From the NCBI GenBank assembly GCA_015179045.1, contig WHUZ01000067.1, forward strand, positions 186,001-250,000: a DNA stretch of 64,000 nucleotides, in the 5' to 3' direction. A program made the translations under genes and the position numbers. How positions within the stretch are numbered: the first letter of the stretch is position 1; the number at the start of each line of letters is the position of its first letter. The notes below the pieces were generated by a model. It ran no database searches. It worked only from the letters and a program-made list of their open reading frames with translations, and was not told the DNA's origin. Positions 11,042 to 21,960 of this stretch are shown here, piece after piece. This DNA is from Kalaharituber pfeilii. Taxonomy: Eukaryota; Ascomycota; Pezizomycetes; Pezizales; Pezizaceae.

Positions 11042-11552
11042 TTACAACATCGCCCCCACGACGCCGATCAGACCAGCCACGGACGCAGTCCAGATTCCCC
11101 ATTCACCAAAGGTGGTTGCAGATCCAGAGTCCTCCTCAGATTCTGTCTGGCTTGGTACGGGATTATGGGTACCACTATTGTTTGTTGAGTTGTTGGTCGA
11201 AGTGGGTAGAATCTCGACGCAGATAGGGCTAATAGAAGTACTATTGGAAACATCGCACTGTATTAAGTAAGTGTTAGTAAAACAAACTGGTAAATGCAGA
11301 ATCATGTCTAGCGGGTGGTAATTATATCCATGTACGTACAATGAAGCCTTCCTCGCAGCAACCATCTGCGGGATCAACTCCTTCCGGACAGCAGAGGGCA
11401 TCGTTTTCGGCCGCAAAAGAAGAGTAACGTCCTCTGAACTTCTGGGGCGTCGGTGAGCGGACCTGAAGGTCGGCAGCAGCCTGTGGCATGTTACTTGCGA
11501 GCATCGACAAAGCGCCCACGGCGGCAAGGAGGGATGTTCCTGTGAAGATCAT
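11042..11552 (-). CDS. Small secreted, probably GPI-anchored Ser/Thr-rich protein, two exons
   Basis: Exon 1 is 11552-11340 and exon 2 is 11257-11042; the 82-bp intron has ATT|GTACGT and AATACAG| borders in phase 0. The product is 142 residues. Residues 1-26 form a signal peptide (MIFTGTSLLAAVGALSML..). A short Cys cluster follows (LCCPEGVDPADGCCEEGF, then two more Cys), then a Ser/Thr/Asn-rich stalk with NSTS and NNSTNNSG glycosylation sites. The end is a hydrophobic tail (ASVAGLIGVVGAML) typical of a GPI-attachment signal. It is likely displayed on the cell surface or wall. Function is unknown; effector or structural roles are both possible. The spliced reading frame and the classical layout make it a credible gene. 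Confidence 0.75.
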
Positions 11553-11562
11553 CGTGGATGTA

Positions 11563-11625
11563 ATTTTTTTTTTTCTTCGGAAAAAAAAAAAATTAAAAAA
11601 AAAAAAAAAAAAAATTAAGAAGCGA
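11563..11625. repeat. T-run / A-run inverted tract in the 5' region of the secreted-protein gene
   Basis: A run of T followed by CTTCGG and long runs of A could fold as a hairpin about 10-70 bp upstream of the start codon. It may be a degenerate retroposon poly(A); no target duplication is seen. Confidence 0.5.
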
Positions 11626-14240
11626 AAAGGAAGATTAGATGATGTAAAGATTATCGGAAATCTGGTCGATCACAATTCACGAACACACTCAGGGGAGAGG
11701 ATGACAGTATATGTAAGGAAGGTATCGTAGTGTGATGTGATGAAAACTAAAGGGAAGGGGAGGGAGGCTTGACACGTTTAATATTCCCCACTTTTGGGTC
11801 TTACTACTAAGGTAGCTACTGCTTGCGCACAAGCGAAGACCCGAAGAGCGTGGGTGTCCTAGCTACTCGTTTGGGGACGTGCATTGCCCATGAACGAATT
11901 TCTATCAATTTACCCCACCACCTGATACCAACTAAATCAACGAAACAGATTCTTGATAATAGTCGCGTTCCTGCCTGCTGTCAACTAAAGAGATCTGAAG
12001 ACCAAACTGTAGCTACTCGTCAAAGATAACTAATTGATGTATACATCGCCTAGCATATGACCCTTATAATGATAGCGGCATGCGCAAGTTGCTTGAGCCT
12101 AAAAATGTCATCATGATGGTCATAGCTGATCTCTTCGTCACTAGTAAACTCAGCTCATCACAAAGCGAAGTAATGACGAAGAATTCAATGGTAATTACAC
12201 TCGAGCTCTAGAACATGTTTCTACTTTCGTGGCTTTTTCGTCCCTTTTGCACACTTCAGATCCGCGCAAGATTTGCTGGAAGTTTTTTCCCTCGCAGTAG
12301 CACAGCAAGACATGAGCAATGTACGGAGTATCTATGTAGAGCACTCTTCTCTACTTATGCAGTGAGTAAGGATCTGAACCAACCGAGTACAATTTACCTA
12401 GGCCTAGGCCCATTTTTGTATTGAGGCCACATCTAGATCACCCCCCTTCGCGCTTGTTCCGTTATCATTTTTCTCCTTGTGTAGTTGGAGGCACTTCCTC
12501 AAGACCCCTGGCCAAATCCAGTAACCCACACGTGCCGGGACCAGGAGGTGTGTGCGATCTTAAACTGTACTAAAGCTAAAAGTAGGTAGCTCCGACAAAC
12601 TCTTGGTTGAGTGGCTCAGGGGGTGGAAGGACCCTGCCATCTTTTACACAGCTTCATCCAATCGGGGACCTGGGCGGTCAGCCTAATCATTTCTGAACGT
12701 CGATCATTACTGCACTCAGGCCGCGATGAGAGATGGCACCCATCTGCTTTGTTGTTTGCCTGCCGCGTTGGCAACGGCGTTTTGATAACAAATAAACACC
12801 CCCCCCTCCTTTTTTTTTTAACACTGGTGATTCTTATCAAACTTCCATTCATTCATATAACTGTCTTATGAGGCTTGCTATCGAAATTCTCCTGTCTAAT
12901 TGCATATAAACACTTCCTTGAATCAGTTGCTGATGCACTCTCCAGCCAACCCTCCTCCACGCATAATCCATCATGTCGATGGGGGCCGAGCTAAGAACTA
13001 CAGAACCTAGTAACTCTGTCTCGGCCTTAAATTAATTAATTTATTCCTTGCCGTCCTCGCTTCCGCCAGCCGACATTTCGCCCGCGAGCACGCCTTCAGG
13101 TACCTCAACTTAAGACTGTGTTCTCGATCGGGCGCCAGTGGGCACGAACAAAAAGTTATTTGTCTTGTTAAGTTGACGCCAGTTGCATTGCAATAATTAT
13201 CCTTATGTGATGGTGCGCGTGAAATATGGGCATTACTAGTATGATTGCCCCTATGTTAGGTCGGCGTGGTCTCTATAGTTGGTCGACGCTTTGACCTCTG
13301 CCATGAGGTTCACCCATGGTGTTTTGGGAAATTGACACCGGAAATCGGAACCACAACACATTCATCTAAGTTCTTGTCTCTGAAATTCCCGTCCCAGAAT
13401 TCGAATGGAAGTACTCTACTTTATCGTAAACATGGGTTTCGTTAAACTCTCACAAAGATGAAGCCGATCTTCAGTTGGCAGTTTGTGCCTTGCTGCGAAG
13501 ATCGCAGTGCAGTTCAGCGGGGTCGGTTGTCTGAGTTAGCAGTGTGCAGTGCATGACATTGGACGCCACATCCATTGTCGGGACCGTGCGCCTGGAATTT
13601 ATGCTTTATTTTTCCGTTGAAAATTCTGATTGCTGTAGAGCTTCATCTTCCAGAAGGCGGTCTTCAAATTTGAATTGCACTTCCGCGGACCAGAAACCTG
13701 GATAGCAACTGGGAAATGGTTTGTTTCGTTGACATGCAAGGATCCTGTTAGCGCGGCCTTGCCTAGTTTAACAAAGGAGGCACACTGAACCGTGCAACTC
13801 AGAAAACATTGCTGATTGAGAAATCTCGCAAGGCAGCAGAATACAGATTACCAAAGAGAGAATGCAGTCGGAAAACATGAATGAACTGTCAATCAAGATA
13901 TGTTATCTCGCCACTTGTTGTACGTCTCAAGAATATAGTCGGCAAGGAATATGCGGATAGGCATTTGTTAATACTCTGCTTGTAAGGAGACAGAGGCCAG
14001 ATCATAGGCTGCGCAGCGCATACGCGCTCACTTGAGGCACAGTTTTGATGCTCGACATTCGCCCAAGATGTGTTTACTAAGCTTGTTCGAAGAGCCTCTC
14101 GAGTTCACACCTGTCCTCTGTAACAAAAGCACTCCTGAGATAAAGCCTATTCTTCATGGTAAAAGCTGTAACTGAATAACGATATGTGATATCTACATGC
14201 AAAGGTCAACCCACTCGATATCAAGTGCGGAAGCATTTGC
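11626..14240. other. Long intergenic stretch, no gene recognised
   Basis: About 2.6 kb in which no frame longer than ~85 codons looks coding and no intact element was found. It may hold old element remains too decayed to identify by eye. A short C/T tract is at 12799-12822. Confidence 0.4.
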
Positions 14241-14253
14241 AATGTGGATTCGT

Positions 14254-14312
14254 CTCGCCATAGCCCACAGGGCGGCATGCGAGTAATGAAATTAAAAAAA
14301 AAAAAAAAAAAA
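14254..14312 (+). mobile_element. Minimal hairpin retroposon, family A (reference copy)
   Basis: The core starts CTCGCCATAGCCC and runs through GGGCGGCATGCGAG, TAATGAAAT and poly(A). A perfect 13-bp duplication AATGTGGATTCGT flanks it (14241-14253 and 14313-14325). Outer stem CTCGC/GCGAG and inner stem GCCC/GGGC can both form. Confidence 0.88.
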
Positions 14313-14454
14313 AATGTGGATTCGTTTGCCAATGCGTTGCTCTTGTCACTATGAGCCAATTTTGTCAGCATGCCAGGCCAGGGTGTAGCAAATTACCGGG
14401 ATCCGCAGAAGGGAGGAAGCAAGTGAGAGCAGCGCACCCCAGTGTTGAGTACAA

Positions 14455-16405
14455 CTGGGCTCAATTACCCGAAGTTTGGAGAAGCATAGGAAATTAACTT
14501 CCGCAACTCATTTAGTCAATTGCAAGGTTATAGATAATCTACGGGGGGAATTATCCAATTAGGCAGTCGACATCTACACAGGTGCTAAATGGTAATGACC
14601 GTAATGTGCCTATTTGAGGGCTAAAAACTTGAATACACGTTCTACAATATGTATTCATGATATGTGGAGGATTTCATTATGATCGGATACATATCGACCA
14701 AGTGGTAAGATAATTCAATAGGTATAATTCAGTTATGCAGACGAATTTGATATTCCATAATTGGGTGTATACAGTACTAACAAGCAAATATCTCCATTGA
14801 GCACCTCTAGGAAATTTTTAAACTTTGAAGATATAAGGCATATTTTCACATTGCGTGGCACACTTCCTGCAAACACACTTGAAGCCGGAGTGTTGCAAAA
14901 CAAATCTAGAATACCATTTCTTCAAAGAATGGATTGAAAGATAGGGGTAGTATACTCACATTTGCCCCCTTCAGCTACGTTTAGTATCACATCCGAGGTA
15001 CTAGTACTAGAGACCTTCCGCGACGACGTCTAGACCTGCGAAAACACGGGGTGCGGTCTAGATGGCTCAAAGACCTTCCGCAAAAATTTAAACTCACAGG
15101 GGTCAGAAATGTATTTTTCAACCATGTAGACACAATCGCTACCTTGTGGACTACAAAAGACTTTGCAATTGATGTTATCTCACCGACTACTTAGAGCATT
15201 ATGCAGTAGTAACACGACATTTGTCGCATCGGAATTTGTTGCATCGGCGCCAAGATATTGGCTTAGCTGGACAGTTTTAAAACCTCTCCTGATTTCTCTT
15301 TTTCCAATGCTTCTTGTGCATTCCTTGAAGAACTCATGGTATTAAGATAAAAGTAGAGACTTTCAGCTATCAATAGATACCTTTAACAAGAAAATCCGAC
15401 TGTTTGTTGAGGTGCTATAGTGGTTCAAACTTTTAGACATAGAAACGGGGGTTCTTTAGCACGTACTAAGTACTTGCTCGTTCAAAAAGTATTGGAACGG
15501 CTGACTAATTGTGCGCTTGTCAGCTGTTCCAGACGGCCAGCGCCGTGTAGACGTCGCGCACCGCATGGTTCCAGGGCTCTCGCTTTCTCTAGACGGCGTT
15601 GCAGAAGGCCTCTAATTAATGCACCCCAGAACTGAATCACGACGCCTAGGTCACCCCAATCCCCGCCTCAACTGGTTTGAGACTGCCCTCAACCCTCAAC
15701 CCTCAAAAGCTGCTTCCCCTTTCCCCTACATCGCCACTTCACCCTTCATGACTCCTGAGATCTGCGACCTGTGGCCTGCACAATGCCGCAAATTTTCATG
15801 AAAAGAAGTACTCTTAAAAGGGTAAATCAAAAATATGAATCGTGATGGTGAAATCAGCTTTGAGGAAGAGCTATCGGAAGTGCTGGTTGATGCAATGGAG
15901 GATGAAGATTTATGAGCGAAATAGACTTGAGAGGCGCAGGCTTGCTATTATAGAGGGTTCAGAATTACATGAGAAGTGATTATAAATCCGGGGATATTTA
16001 AGCCCAGATCTGTATCAGACATCAGATCTGTAGTGTCACAAAAAGGCCGTATCTCAAAAGTTTAAATGCTCCTGCTTCCTGTCAATACCTATACCCACGA
16101 GCTGTTCAGAATATATTCTCCTATGCGCGGACTTATCCTCCACAGCATTCTGGAGGCTCTTCTCTATATATTAGACTGAATATTACAATTTCCACCCATA
16201 AGCGAAATGTACCTGTTGATATCATCGCTTGTTCCAGATATGTATCCAATCATGACATCTTCCATACATCTTGAATACACACTGCAGAACATGTATGCAA
16301 TTTCCTAATCCTGAATAAGCTTAGTACCTGTATAAGTTTCTACTGCCTAATTGGGTAACTCCCCCATAGAGTAACGTCAAGAATTCTGCAATTGGCTAAA
16401 CGAGG
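14455..16405. mobile_element. Decayed copy of the fold-back element found at 56795-58538
   Basis: 14455-14790 resembles the left arm of the 56795-58538 element (blocks such as AACTTCCGCAACTCATTTAG and CCAATTAGGCAG). 16060-16400 resembles the right arm (CTGTCAATACCTATACC, CCTAATTGGGTAACT). About 1.3 kb of unrelated sequence separates the arms, including short inverted motifs (GAGACCTTCCGC) at 15012-15090. Confidence 0.55.
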
Positions 16406-16453
16406 TGCCTAATCTACTATGCTTATCCAGGCTAACTGTACAGTTCGAGTATA

Positions 16454-17065
16454 CTCGTTACCAGCATTTAGTGATGCAGGTGGGGGCGATGTTGGCAGAC
16501 CGTGCGACAGGTCTATGTTCAGGTGTGGTGAGATGCAATATCGAGTCGTAGAACTGTACAATTCCAATGAAAACCTTTTTACCAAGTAGAAAGTGCATAT
16601 ACGAATTGCTGGCTGTATGTCATGGAGGATGATGCTTCTGCTCATACAGCGAAGCAAACACAATGGTTTCGGAATTGGTACAATATGCAGTCTTTGTCAT
16701 GGGCACCTTCATCTCCAGATCTCAATCCTATTGAGGCTATCTAAGGAATAATGAAGAAGAGACTGAACAAGCGATCTCCTAGACCTCGTGGAGAACAAGT
16801 TGTTTCTAGAACACTGGAAGAGTGGGATGTTATCACTGGTGAAGAGATATTAGAGTCGATAGATTCTATGCCTCAACGAGTGCAAGCTGTAATCATAGCA
16901 AATGGTGGACATACACAATACTAATGCAATGTTGACATTATTCTCATGTTCAGTGAGTCAAATGCATTCAAGTTGTTCATATTGCATCTTACACACCTGA
17001 ATACAGACCTCTCGCACGGTCTGCCAACACCGCCCCCACCTGCGTCACTAAATGCTGGTAACGAG
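16454..17065 (+). mobile_element. Tc1/mariner element with ~85-bp TIRs and TA target site
   Basis: TIRs start CTCGTTACCAGCATTTAGTG at both ends and extend about 85 bp with few mismatches. TA flanks both sides (16452-16453, 17066-17067). Only the 3' part of the transposase remains, so the 612-bp element is internally deleted. Confidence 0.8.
16608..16923 (+). pseudogene. Tc1/mariner transposase, C-terminal fragment
   Basis: The frame reads VMEDDASAHTAK, the second catalytic Asp block of Tc1-like DDE enzymes. It then has SWAPSSPDLNPIEAI, where the Glu is the third catalytic residue, and continues to NGGHTQY and a TAA. Immediately after PIEAI a TAA replaces the Trp codon that is near-invariant in the family (normally PIExxW). 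With the 5' half of the gene missing and an in-frame stop, it cannot encode an active enzyme. Confidence 0.8.
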
Positions 17066-17140
17066 TACAAGACTAACAAGCTATACCGGCCCTCGCGATG
17101 CCAGGACCCTTGTTATACTGGATGGCCACTGCCTGCGACA

Positions 17141-17188
17141 GGCGGCATGCTAGTAATGAAATAAAAAAAAAAAAAAAAAAAAAAAAGG
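17141..17188 (+). mobile_element. Minimal retroposon, family A, 5'-truncated
   Basis: It begins at GGCGGCATGCTAGTAATGAAAT, lacks the left half of the hairpin and ends in poly(A). Direct repeats TGCCTGCGACA flank it (17130-17140 and 17189-17199). Confidence 0.8.
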
Positions 17189-17279
17189 TGCCTGCGACAA
17201 AGATTCCCCCATACAAATCGCCCTTGGTAACCGGACGCCCTTCTAATTCCGGACCGGACAGAAATCTCCCCCCTGTCTC

Positions 17280-17495
17280 CATACAAATAATATTTGCTAT
17301 ACCGGAGCGCTAATACTGATGCGCCCAATACTGGCTACGCCACCCTTCGCAATACAACAGTATTATGCTCACTAGCCTCGATATTGTATGCATATCAATA
17401 AAGTAGGCTGCCAGTGTGGATTGTATTTCCCTAATGTATTTCTGCCAAGCATTTATTCTACACTGGAACCTTGCTATAGCAAGGGTAGACTGTAT
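17280..17495. mobile_element. pogo/Fot1-like TIR remnant
   Basis: CTATACCGGAGCGCTAATAC near 17295 and CCTTGCTATAGCAAGGGTAG near 17470-17490 resemble the two ends of the element at 62086-62933. Boundaries are uncertain. Confidence 0.4.
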
Positions 17496-17660
17496 TCTAT
17501 AACGAGTTGGCCTTACAGGGGGCTTTCTTTACAAGTCCGGAAGTGCCCCGGATCACAGTCCGATTCGTTAAACGCACATTTGACTAGTCTGCGGGTCAAT
17601 TGCTCCCTCGTCTCCAGCACTTCGCCTGTCGCATCATTCGTGGTTATCAGCTTTGCGTTG

Positions 17661-17723
17661 GCCCTGCAATGGCGAACAGCTGCACGCGGGGTCACGTGAA
17701 AAAAAAAAAAAAAAAAAAAAAAA
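17661..17723 (+). mobile_element. Minimal hairpin retroposon, family B
   Basis: Core GCCCTGCAATGGCGAACAGC through GCGGGGTCACGTGAAA and poly(A), inserted inside the left TIR of the host element. The 12-bp duplication AGCTTTGCGTTG is at 17649-17660 and 17724-17735. Confidence 0.87.
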
Positions 17724-17801
17724 AGCTTTGCGTTGCGTTAGGTAACCCATGCCAATCAACTAAGCCCAAATGAGAGGATGGTAGCTGAATTCCCCCAGGT
17801 A

Positions 17802-18820
17802 TGGTTGGGGACATCTGTATGCGGAGGAGGGCGGACATTTGCTTCGATGATGACTAAGCACTATAAGCACTAGTTATGTAGTCGTTACATGCACTGATGC
17901 CCCGCGATTTTCTTCCTACCGCCCTACAGCACCAATCCACTGTCCACCGCTGGTTGACCCCTATACTTGCATACTTGATACCTGTTGCATCGGTCGCACA
18001 TATCGGCCTGTTCAGTCACCCTGTCGCTTGAATCAAAGAATTAAATTGGTAAATACGTTCCTATGCTTGAGTTAATTAATTAGTCTGGCTCACTTAATGT
18101 TAATACAGATTCACAAAAATGTTGCGCACGAACTTTACTCTCTCAGCAACCTGATTTTATACAGCAAAAAGGCGGGCTAGAAGAAGAATTAGAAGCTGCT
18201 GGTCAACAGGTAATTTTTTATCCTAAGTTTCATTGTGAACTTAATTTTATTGAGCGTTATTGGTGTTCTGTTAAGTATTATTTACGAGAAAACTGTTCTT
18301 ATTCATTTGATGGTTTACAAGATACTCTTCCTCTGGCATTACATTCTGTTTCTTTTGCATCTATTAATCGTTTTTATTATCATTGTTTACGGTCTATTGA
18401 TGCATATAGTGAAGGATTAACTTATGGTACGAAGGAGTTTCATTCATATATATATAAAGGTCATAGACAAGTACCAGATAAAACGAAGTGGTAGAAGGGA
18501 TATGTATAGGGTATATGTATATACTATTCTATTTTAGGTTAGCGTACTTCCTTTTCTGGTTAGGTTGGTTTATACTATACTATATTTAGTAGTTACTAAA
18601 GGTGGACAATTTGACCGATTCCCATATAAAACTGCTCATCTTTGACTGTCAAATCACCAGTACAAAAAATTAATTAAATAGATATCGCTCTATAGAATTA
18701 TTTTTCATTCACTAATTTATCATCGTATAGCATGAAACTAATTTTATCTATTTATTTTAGTTGTGATTTGAGTGTTGAAGTTGATGCGAAATTTGATCCG
18801 AGTACACATGTCCCCAACCA
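17802..18820 (+). mobile_element. IS630/Tc1-type element, 1019 bp, TA target site, nested
   Basis: Ends TGGTTGGGGACATCTGTA and (inverted) TGGTTGGGGACATGTGTA are flanked by TA at 17800-17801 and 18821-18822. Deleting the insert and one TA restores CCCCCAGGTAACC, which matches the uninterrupted relative at about 8003-8020. It carries the C-terminal third of a transposase only. Confidence 0.82.
18123..18494 (+). pseudogene. IS630/Tc1-like fungal DDE transposase, C-terminal fragment (open)
   Basis: A 123-codon open stretch to TAG contains RTLLSQQPDFIQQKGGLEEE, then VIFYPKFHCELNFIERYW. The ELNFIE motif is the catalytic Glu block of IS630-type enzymes. It continues into YYLRENCSYSF and a YHCLRSIDAYSEGL helix region, as in fungal DDE transposases that I know by this block order. 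The N-terminal two thirds, including both catalytic Asp, are missing and there is no good start codon. It is probably an internally deleted copy. The remaining frame has no stops or shifts, suggesting recent deletion. A relative is at 63265-63580. Confidence 0.75.
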
Positions 18821-19558
18821 TAACCTACGTTACCGTTGCATATCGTCACATCTGTAACATCACTACGCCCTGCATCTCGGAGAAGGCCAAAATCGAATAG
18901 GTGGCCATGAACGTCATTGAGACATATGCTATGTCTATGCTACTTGATTCAGATTCAGATTCAGATGATTATGAACTCTTAAATGGCTCGTGATGGAGAG
19001 CTTTCATGCGCAAATTGGGTATGCTGATGAGTGGTAGACTTATGCATATGCACCATCATCTAAAAATTGCCGATTTAGTTAAAAAACCAGTCAAATACCC
19101 CTGGTCGTTAGCTAACAACAGGCTGCATAACCTTGTCATTACCCAAAGTTACGCGAGGTTACGGCTGCGTAATGAAAATCGGCTGTCTCACGTTACGAAA
19201 TCAGCCAATAAGAGCCTTTGCTTATGTCATGTTACCTCACGTAACGGATACTTGACGCAAAGCTGATACATCCACGAGCCCGTATCAATCAAACCTGCAT
19301 ACAACCGTGAAACGAACAACGCTTCTACTCATGCATTCCTTCAACTTTCACGCCCCCTCCGCTCTTGCTCTCTAATATATTAATATAATTGCTCCTCATT
19401 TAGAAGATCAGACTTCAGTTGTTCTGGAAGAGGAGGAGGTGCGCGATGCAGTCAACAGTCAATGCTTTATCTCACATCACATCACATTCTTCTGGCTTCT
19501 ATGCTCGCTAACCCCTTCATTTCTCTCCTCCGCTCCATCAAGACTCGCGTACACAGCT

Positions 19559-20180
19559 TTACTTGAGTTTTTTCTCATCAACCCCTCTCCTCGCAAAGAA
19601 ACTCTTGATTCTACCTCCCAGAATTTGCCCCTCCAATACAGTGCCATCTAGCTGTTCTAGCAGATAGGTACCCCTATCCCATTTAACCTCTCGAATGCTC
19701 TATGGTCCTATCCACCTGGTTTCTATCTTGCGAGACCATCACCTGTCTAACCGGCTGTTATACAGCAGCACCAAATCTCTCACATCCAGTTGCTGCCGTT
19801 GGGTTCCTTTGCTCCGCTCGTCGAATAACCTCTAATTTTCCAATCGACTAGCTCTCAGTCTCTGTTGACTTAAGGTCTGCCTCTCTTCTATCCAACTGCT
19901 TAGTTCTCATTCTCAACAGCTGCTCCCTAGTCTCTATCCTTTTCCAATCCATTATCGCCCATGTCATAGCGGACAACGCGATAGGCAGCACGCAATCTTG
20001 CCCAAACACTAGTCAACATGGTGCATATCCTGTTGAAACCCGAGCCGTGATCCTCTCCGCCCACAACACCGCTGGTAAATCCTCACCCAGTTCTTGCCCA
20101 TTTTGGCGAGTGCATCTACTATTGGCCGATGTCCTCTCTTTACCAGTCTACTGGATTGTGGATGGTAAGATGTATGTTGG
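19559..20180 (-). pseudogene. Ty3/gypsy polyprotein, integrase C-terminal relic
   Basis: Read on the minus strand with frameshifts: TSYHPQSSRLVKRGHRPIVD, ALAKMGKNW, LPAVLWAERITARVSTGYAP, LVFGQDCVLPIALSAMTW, then a WDRGTYLLEQLDG block and a stop at 19561-19559. These are the conserved end of the gypsy integrase core and the GPY/F-like tail. Several stops (one in STGYAPC*, one in TES*) and at least two frameshifts make it dead. No LTRs could be assigned to it. Confidence 0.75.
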
Positions 20181-21355
20181 AAATAATAGGGTAACCGAAC
20201 GGTAGAAGACTGACTGCCTGATTGATGCTGAACATAAAAGAACCATGCGATGGTTTATATACAGATGACATTTAGGAAAACAATGACACTGTTGCCAGAC
20301 CATAGTAATGCCTATGACGTTGTCACGAGCATTCGGTTGCTAATGAAACATGCAAGACATTGTGTTACCAACAATGTGCACTCTGCAACAATATGACAAT
20401 ATGACAGTGGCGACGACATCTGATTGTGTTGAGCTTTGGGTAGAAAGAGATGATTGTTATTCCTTCGTAGAGAGAGTAGCCAAAGTAATACACCTATATA
20501 CATAGAGCATGAGGTTGCTCTCGGGCCCTTACCACCCTTTATCACGGACCTCTCTGATATCCGACACCTCCGACACTCCGACATTACTGTAGATCTCTAA
20601 CAGATTGTGACGACAATGTCTCTCAAGCTTATATCCTATTTCAGCTCATGTCTTTCAACAGGGTCGGACGCAGGCTCGGGCCTAGGTGGTCCGTCATTCT
20701 ACCTATCCCGAAAGAGGTTTTGGTGCTAGGGGCTACGGTGTCCTGCAAAGGGACCAACCGTGCACTGGAGGTCCAGCCATGGGTCGGTCATGCTTTGAGG
20801 AAACTTACTCCTACCCGTACTCAGGCCCATCGTTGCCTCACAAGCTCGTTGCGGGTAGGAGAGTGGGTATCGAAGTCAACCGCTTTGCAGTTTTGCATCC
20901 AGGGGGTAGGTATTTCACAATAAAGAAGCAGTACCACCAGCTGATTCCAAAAGTCGTAGTAGTCGCTCGTCAGCTCGCGGTCGAAGGAGTAGTCACTCCT
21001 AAGCATTATATTGTCCGAGAAGCCTAGGAAGATACACTAGAGAAGCTTACTGCCATCGCTGTAAGTGCCAAGCCATCCTCCATCATCGTATTGCATCTTC
21101 AAAAGGATGCCGTCGATGGCTGTCACTGAGGGGAGTTGTGCACCAGTGTTTGTACCACAAATACAGATTCTGAGCTATCCAAATCTCAAGAGTACGTGTA
21201 ATCGACCAGGGTAGCTAATGAATAAATAAAAGTGGCATTTGTGTAAGTCAACCATTAGCACGTTTATAAGTAAGAAAACGACACGTGTGGTATTCGATTC
21301 ATGGACTTGAACATTATCACTCCTACAGTATCAGACTATTAACGCATACATACAG
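20181..21355. other. No gene recognised
   Basis: A plus-strand open frame at about 20686-21027 lacks an ATG start and family signals. Upstream exons of the ferric-reductase relic could lie here but were not identified. Confidence 0.35.
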
Positions 21356-21960
21356 GGTCCATACGGGTGGGGGTATGATCTTACAGAATTCGGAACAGTT
21401 GTGTTTTTTGCAACTGGCATTGGTATTGCTGCAGTATTACCGTATATAAAAAGCTTAGCACAAAAACGGGACAATCGTGAAGCAAAAACTCAGGAAATCT
21501 CATTAGTATGGATCTTGGAGAAGAACTGTAAGTGAAGCATCCCCATTTACATATGTACGTTTTTCTAATTTTGTAAGGTTACCTAGATTGGGTCGCTGAT
21601 TGGATGCAACCCGTAATTCGAAATGATGCAACATATATGACTAACATACATATATATGTTCTTGAGCGTATCACGAATCGGAAACAGGTTGGGACACATA
21701 AACTTTTTTGTATCGATTATGAGCAACCTGATATTGGAAAGCTTGTGCAAGAATTTATTGACAAAAGGAAGAGCGGGTTAGCAATTGGAGGTATGTTATT
21801 GCACATATGATATAAAACAAAGGCTCATACATGATTTGATAGTGTGTGCATACCTAGATGTCAAGTCCGTGTGCGAATGCAAGGTGTACAAGATATCAGG
21901 TATGTAGAAATGGAGTTTAACCTGGGGCAACAACAACAACGCCAACAGCGACGACAATAA
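21356..21960 (+). pseudogene. Ferric reductase (NAD-binding domain), 3' exons, frameshifted
   Basis: Exon 21356-21527 follows a TACAG acceptor and reads GPYGWGYDLTEFGTVVFFAT, then GIGIAAVLPYIKSL, the NADPH-binding segment of FRE/NOX-type ferric-chelate reductases. After a 59-bp intron, exon 21587-21790 reads YWVADWMQPVIRND and continues in phase. After a second intron (GGAG|GTATGT..GATAG|) the third piece must shift frame to give CQVRVRMQGVQDIRYVEMEF, the family's usual C-terminus. The membrane and FAD domains are not found upstream. The enzyme would reduce Fe(III) at the plasma membrane; this copy looks 5'-truncated and broken. The family call is from motif memory. Confidence 0.6.

Larger units (their letters stand above)
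17637..19276. mobile_element. Host TIR element (relative of 7914-8572) with two nested insertions
   Basis: The left end reads GGTTATCAGCTTTGCGTTG and resumes after the retroposon as AGCTTTGCGTTGCGTTAGG; the right end (reverse complement TATCAGCTTTGCGTC) matches. The interior aligns with 7914-8572. It is interrupted by a family B retroposon (17661-17723) and an IS630-type element (17802-18820). Confidence 0.6.

Noticed and set aside
11563..11625. A/T inverted tract as a family A or B retroposon
   Set aside because: Neither hairpin core nor flanking direct repeat is present.
12600..12630. tRNA-like text (GTGGCTCAGGGGGTGGAAGGA)
   Set aside because: It resembles a D-arm, but no acceptor stem, anticodon arm or GGTTCGAATCC T-arm follows at tRNA spacing.
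20686..21027. 113-codon plus-strand frame upstream of the ferric-reductase relic
   Set aside because: It begins at GTG, does not match the expected FAD domain and does not splice into the downstream exons in phase.
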